Source of the DNA: an uncultured Bacteroidales bacterium
GTDB lineage: Bacteria > Bacteroidota > Bacteroidia > Bacteroidales > P3
DNA: 10,551 bases
Direction: 5' to 3'
Assembly (NCBI GenBank): GCA_937915785.1
Contig: CALGGY010000045.1
Location: 1-10,551, forward strand
Shown here: piece by piece, positions 6,967 through 10,551 of the stretch
How positions within the stretch are numbered: position 1 is the stretch's first letter
Layout: every line of letters starts with the position of its first letter
Made by a program: the position numbers and the translations under genes
The notes under the pieces: generated by a model
Seen by the model: only the letters and a program-made list of their open reading frames with translations
Told to the model about the DNA's origin: nothing
The model's database searches: none

Positions 6967-7611
6967 ATGACAAAAAAAGAACTATACAGCACCGTGTCGG
7001 AATATTTTGAAAAGACACGTCCCGTGGCCGAGAGCGAGCTGCACTACTCCAATCCGTACCAACTTATTGTGGCTGTGATACTTTCGGCACAATGCACCGA
7101 CAAGCGCGTAAACATGACCACCCCTGCCCTTTTCCAAGCCTATCCCACCGTGGAGAGCATGGCCAAAGCCACTCCCGACGAGGTTTACCGGCTGATAAAA
7201 TCCATTTCGTACCCAAACAACAAAAGCAAACACCTTGTGGGCATGGCACAAGCCGTGGTGGAACATTTTGGCGGCACCATTCCCGACAACATCGACGACC
7301 TGCAGACCCTGCCCGGGGTTGGACGCAAAACTGCCAACGTAGTGGCCGCCGTGGCTTTCGGACAACCCACCATGGCCGTGGATACCCACGTGTTCCGCGT
7401 GTCGAACCGCATCGGACTTACAAACAACTCCAAAACCCCTCTGCAAACGGAGTTGGAGCTTACCAAACATTTCCCCGCCTCCATCGTAGCCAAAGCTCAC
7501 CATTGGCTAATACTGCACGGACGCTATGTGTGCACCGCCCGCTCGCCAAAATGCAACGAATGCGGCCTTACCGATGTATGTAAATATTTCAAAACCAATA
7601 AGAAAGCGTGA
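6967..7611 (+). CDS. nth: Endonuclease III (DNA glycosylase/AP lyase)
   Basis: Endonuclease III removes oxidised pyrimidines and nicks the resulting abasic site in base excision repair. All key residues are present in the 214-residue product: the opening NPYQLIVAVILSAQCTDKRVN, the helix-hairpin-helix LPGVGRKTANVV with catalytic Lys121, the catalytic Asp139 in AVDTHVFRVSNRIGL, and the C-terminal [4Fe-4S] ligands Cys189, Cys196, Cys199 and Cys205 in the Cys-X6-Cys-X2-Cys-X5-Cys pattern. Length matches the family. Lys plus Asp, and the lack of extra domains, distinguish it from MutY. The gene lies 11 nt after recO, and its TGA overlaps the GTG start of the next gene by 4 nt (7608-7611), which suggests translational coupling. 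Confidence 0.96.
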   Translation: MTKKELYSTVSEYFEKTRPVAESELHYSNPYQLIVAVILSAQCTDKRVNMTTPALFQAYPTVESMAKATPDEVYRLIKSISYPNNKSKHLVGMAQAVVEHFGGTIPDNIDDLQTLPGVGRKTANVVAAVAFGQPTMAVDTHVFRVSNRIGLTNNSKTPLQTELELTKHFPASIVAKAHHWLILHGRYVCTARSPKCNECGLTDVCKYFKTNKKA

Positions 7612-10385
7612 AACGACGCACCACACATATCGTCGTTTTTCTGTTGCTGATGCTAATTGGCACCGCTACGGCGTGGGCACAATACTACGTTACGGGGCAA
7701 GACCGCAGCAATATTCATTGGAAAGAAATTGAAACACTGTATTTTAGAATTGTTTACCCCTATTTTCTCGAAGCCAAAGCCCAAAAAATAGCATCGCAGT
7801 GCGACACCGTTTTTGCATACAGCAAAGCCGAGCTGGGGTCTTTTGGCAACAAGCCTCAGCGCAAAACGCCTATAATTCTGCACCCCAGCGGCAGCTACAG
7901 CAATGGGGTGTCGGCATGGGCACCAAAACGTATCGAATTCTGGGCCAGCCCACAGCAGGACGGCTACTCGCAGCCATGGCTCACACAGCTAACCCTGCAC
8001 GAAACACGCCACGAGCTGCAGATGCAGGCAATTAACCAACACCTTGCCGGAGGAATAACCAGCGTACTGGGCGAACATTTCACCGGACTGCTGACGGGAC
8101 TGTTTGTACCCGAATGGTTCCTCGAAGGCGACGCTACATGGACCGAAACGGCACTCTCCAACGTCGGCCGCGGTCGCGAAAGCACGTTCCTGACGCCCGC
8201 TCAGATGATATTGGCAAACGAAACCCCTTCGTACTACAAATCGGCATTCGGGTCGTACAAGGACTACACCATGGGGCCGTACCTTTTGGGATATCTGCTT
8301 GTGGCTCACGACAAAACCACATCCGACACCGCCAATTTCTGGCAAAAGGGACTAAAACGCGTGTCGTCCGACTTTTGGCGGCTAACACCTTTCTATCGCC
8401 GCATGCAGTTCAAAGCCCGCTACGACTCGGCAATGGCCTTCTGGCAACAGCAATGGGAACCATTCCTTGCCGGAAACGACACTACGGCAACAGCCATCAA
8501 CGCCCCACAGCGCCACCTAACCGACTACCACCTTGCCGGAACAACGGACTCATCGGTGTTTGCCCTAAAAAAAGGAGTGAGCGATGTGTCGCAAATAGTG
8601 GAGATAATGCAAGGAGGCACCGAACACACATTGGCCAAGACCGGAAGTGTGAGCAACAACCACCTGAGCCTTGCCGGCAACCGCATGGCATGGACAGAAT
8701 ACACCATAGAACACCGCTGGAACCTTTACCACAGCAACCTTGTGGTGATGAACCTGAAAAACGGCTGCCTGAGCATTTTAACCCGCAACCGCAATATTTT
8801 TTGGCCCACGCTTTCGCAAAACGGCACCATCGCCGCTCTGGAGCTTACCGACAGCGCCACCACACGTATCACATTATGGGACAGCACTTTGCACGAGAGG
8901 TCACAACACATCGTCCTGCCCGACACACTGGAATACCAAACACCTGCCATATCAGCATCGGGAGACAGCATATTCCTTTCCGCCATAAGCGAATACGGAC
9001 GATACATCATTCTGATTGACAACATTTTGAACAACGGACCGCAAATCACTTTCCTTGCGGGACCTGTGTGGCACAACATAACCCAGCTTGCCGTACACCA
9101 AGGGCAGCTTTACTTCCTCTCCGACCGCTCGGGCGTAAACCGCATCTCCAAACTCGCCGACGGGCGCGAAACTGCCCTGTCCAACAACCGCTTCGGAATT
9201 TCGCAGTTCAGCCTTACAAAAAACAACAACGCACTGTTTTACAGCCAATTCACTACAAAAGGAACCACAATTTTCCGCGACAGCACAATGCGCTGCCGAA
9301 AACAGACGGTATATAATTTCAACAGCGAGGTTATTGCCACGGCAGAGAACAAATATCGCATCCCCAACCTAACGACACTAAACACAACCAACTATAAATC
9401 AAAAGACTACAACCATTGGCAACATCTTTTAAACTTCCACAGCTGGGCCCCCTTCTACCTCAACGCCGACCAGATGGAGGTTGGTTTAGGCATATCGGCA
9501 ATGTCGCAAAACGAATTGAGCAACAGCATTTTACAAAGCTCCTTGCGTTGGGACCCAAACAGCCAGAAGCCGGCCATTTCGCTGAGCTACCAATATCTGC
9601 GGCTGTTTCCAATAATTTCGGCTTCGGTGGGATTTTCGGGACAGAGCCTGAAAAGCAAGGACACGTACTATAACTTCAACCTTTTCGGAAGCTCCGCCGG
9701 GGTGCAGGTGCCATTGCGCTACTATTGGCACAACCACGCCTTGAGCATCAGTTTTTCGGGTAGCTACAGCTTTTCGCAGATGTTTTTCAACAACCCTTCG
9801 ATACAGGTGCAGCCCACCATGAGCACCTTTGCCGCAGGAGTCTCCATCACCCACTCCACTGCCAAGCCGAGCCAGTATCTGCACTCCCCGTGGCAGCAAA
9901 GCCTCTCCATAACAGTGGGTTACGGCTTTGGTAGCATACACGACATCAGCAAAATTGCCTTGACGGCAAGTGCCAATTTCCCATCGCCAATAAAAACGCA
10001 CACACTGCGGCTGTACACCGGCATTCAGAACCGCACACTCAGTCTGTTTTCGTTTACCAACGGCCTACGCACGCCACGCGGTTTCCGCCACCTGAACCCA
10101 AACGACATGGCCTCGTCGTTTCAGCTGAACTACGACCTGCCCATCTGCTATCCCGACAAGGCTTGGGGGCCGGCAGCCTATTTCAAACGCATATACGCCA
10201 CCCTTTTTGTCGACGCCATGCTGATGCACACCGACGGCAAGTTTTACTCCTCGCTTGGCGCCGAGATATACGCAAACGCCAACCTGTTGCTCATCACCAC
10301 GCCCGTAACCTTCGGACTACGAGCCTCTTACCTGCCCAACAACGGCAGCATGGCTTTCGACCTGCTGTTTTCGGTGGATGTATAA
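7608..10385 (+). CDS. Predicted outer-membrane zinc metallopeptidase with propeller and barrel domains
   Basis: I know no gene name for this 925-residue protein. A signal peptide (1-24) ends AWA before Gln25. Residues about 30-290 look like a gluzincin peptidase: HETRH (His131, Glu132, His135) fits HExxH, and Glu173 in PEWFLEGDATWTE sits where M1-type enzymes have the third zinc ligand (their NEGFA motif). Residues about 300-590 carry repeated short strands with S/D-rich turns, as in TolB/DPP-IV-like propellers (for example LAVHQGQLYFLSDRSGVNRI). A linker with HSW (611-613) leads into about 310 residues of alternating amphipathic strands, as in an outer-membrane barrel. Similar Bacteroidota proteins are usually annotated TolB-like or hypothetical. 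The GTG start overlaps the nth stop by 4 nt and places the signal peptide at the very N-terminus. Substrate and activity are unknown. Confidence 0.85.
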   Translation: MKRRTTHIVVFLLLMLIGTATAWAQYYVTGQDRSNIHWKEIETLYFRIVYPYFLEAKAQKIASQCDTVFAYSKAELGSFGNKPQRKTPIILHPSGSYSNGVSAWAPKRIEFWASPQQDGYSQPWLTQLTLHETRHELQMQAINQHLAGGITSVLGEHFTGLLTGLFVPEWFLEGDATWTETALSNVGRGRESTFLTPAQMILANETPSYYKSAFGSYKDYTMGPYLLGYLLVAHDKTTSDTANFWQKGLKRVSSDFWRLTPFYRRMQFKARYDSAMAFWQQQWEPFLAGNDTTATAINAPQRHLTDYHLAGTTDSSVFALKKGVSDVSQIVEIMQGGTEHTLAKTGSVSNNHLSLAGNRMAWTEYTIEHRWNLYHSNLVVMNLKNGCLSILTRNRNIFWPTLSQNGTIAALELTDSATTRITLWDSTLHERSQHIVLPDTLEYQTPAISASGDSIFLSAISEYGRYIILIDNILNNGPQITFLAGPVWHNITQLAVHQGQLYFLSDRSGVNRISKLADGRETALSNNRFGISQFSLTKNNNALFYSQFTTKGTTIFRDSTMRCRKQTVYNFNSEVIATAENKYRIPNLTTLNTTNYKSKDYNHWQHLLNFHSWAPFYLNADQMEVGLGISAMSQNELSNSILQSSLRWDPNSQKPAISLSYQYLRLFPIISASVGFSGQSLKSKDTYYNFNLFGSSAGVQVPLRYYWHNHALSISFSGSYSFSQMFFNNPSIQVQPTMSTFAAGVSITHSTAKPSQYLHSPWQQSLSITVGYGFGSIHDISKIALTASANFPSPIKTHTLRLYTGIQNRTLSLFSFTNGLRTPRGFRHLNPNDMASSFQLNYDLPICYPDKAWGPAAYFKRIYATLFVDAMLMHTDGKFYSSLGAEIYANANLLLITTPVTFGLRASYLPNNGSMAFDLLFSVDV

Positions 10386-10551
10386 GAAATCCCCATAACT
10401 GTCTTTCACTGCTGAATTCAAGTTATAAATGCAACAGTATGATTATTTTCAAAATTTGGTTTTGCAAAGTTACGAAAAAAATATTCAATTGGAGTGAGAA
10501 ATCCCAATTTTTTTCTTGGCCGATGGTTCAACTTATTCTGGACCAGTTTGA
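10386..10551 (-). mobile_element. 3' end of an IS30-like insertion sequence, cut by the window
   Basis: The C-terminal end of an IS30-type transposase lies here on the minus strand, and the element continues past the right edge. The terminal inverted repeat and target duplication should lie between 10386 and about 10418. I cannot define them without the other end, so the left boundary is only a limit. The region is more AT-rich than the genes to its left. Confidence 0.55.
10418..10551 (-). CDS. IS30 family transposase, C-terminal fragment
   Basis: A minus-strand frame enters from the right edge (first whole codon at 10549) and ends at TGA 10420-10418, giving 43 visible residues. They contain KLVQNKLNHRPRKKLGFLTP followed by IEYFF, the hallmark C-terminal segment of IS30 family DDE transposases (usually LN.RPRK.L.F.TP.E.F), and end in VAFIT, an ending I associate with Bacteroidota IS30 proteins. 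The catalytic DDE residues and the DNA-binding N-terminus lie outside the window, so it is not possible to say whether the element is intact. It runs convergent to the metallopeptidase-barrel gene, with only 32 nt between the two stop codons. An integrase of another DDE family is possible but less likely. Confidence 0.8.
   Translation of the reverse strand, partial: KLVQNKLNHRPRKKLGFLTPIEYFFRNFAKPNFENNHTVAFIT

Noticed and set aside
8114..9019. Plus-strand open frame (301 codons) within the metallopeptidase-barrel gene
   Set aside because: It is an alternative frame inside the real gene, rich in Arg, His and Pro, without domain signals. The main frame has coherent motifs over its whole length.
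10465..10472. TAACTTTG on the minus strand, resembling a -7 promoter box
   Set aside because: It lies inside the IS30-like transposase reading frame (residues RNFAK), has no TTTG at the right spacing, and points into a short convergent gap with no gene.

Overview
The window is chromosomal DNA from a member of the Bacteroidota, most likely Bacteroidales. Three things point there: promoters of the TTTG-N20-TAnnTTTG type with short leaders and no clear Shine-Dalgarno sites, a PorZ-type protein of the type IX secretion system (T9SS), and exported proteins whose predicted signal peptides all end in front of a Gln. The sequence is mostly ordinary housekeeping DNA with one accessory-looking gene (an outer-membrane metallopeptidase candidate) and an insertion sequence at the right edge.

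Left half, all on the minus strand: a truncated secreted protein of unknown function at the left edge (1-213) with its own promoter; an intrinsic terminator (339-381); rpmF for ribosomal protein L32 (430-618); a DUF177/YceD gene (652-1188, GTG start) with a consensus promoter; rimO, which methylthiolates ribosomal protein S12 (1258-2583); and ftsY, the SRP receptor (2731-3681), with its own promoter. yceD-rpmF is a classic ribosome-biogenesis pair, and ftsY-rimO is a common Bacteroidota neighbour pair.

Right half, on the plus strand: after a 222-bp divergent intergenic region come four tightly packed genes, porZ (3904-6210), recO (6218-6955), nth (6967-7611) and a 925-residue protein (7608-10385). 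The gaps are 7 nt and 11 nt, followed by a 4-nt overlap, so they are probably one transcript. porZ serves surface attachment of T9SS cargo, while recO and nth serve DNA repair. The last gene appears to combine a signal peptide, an HExxH zinc-peptidase domain, a beta-propeller-like middle and a C-terminal outer-membrane barrel. I regard it as the least understood and most interesting protein here.

The porZ leader carries four perfect 7-bp repeats inside a short upstream reading frame that stops 2 nt before the porZ ATG. Loss or gain of one repeat would change how that frame meets porZ. At the right edge, 33 nt after the last gene's stop, lies the 3' end of an IS30-like transposase on the minus strand, cut off by the window. 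No tRNA, rRNA, CRISPR array or origin was seen, and no gene-free stretch exceeds 300 bases.
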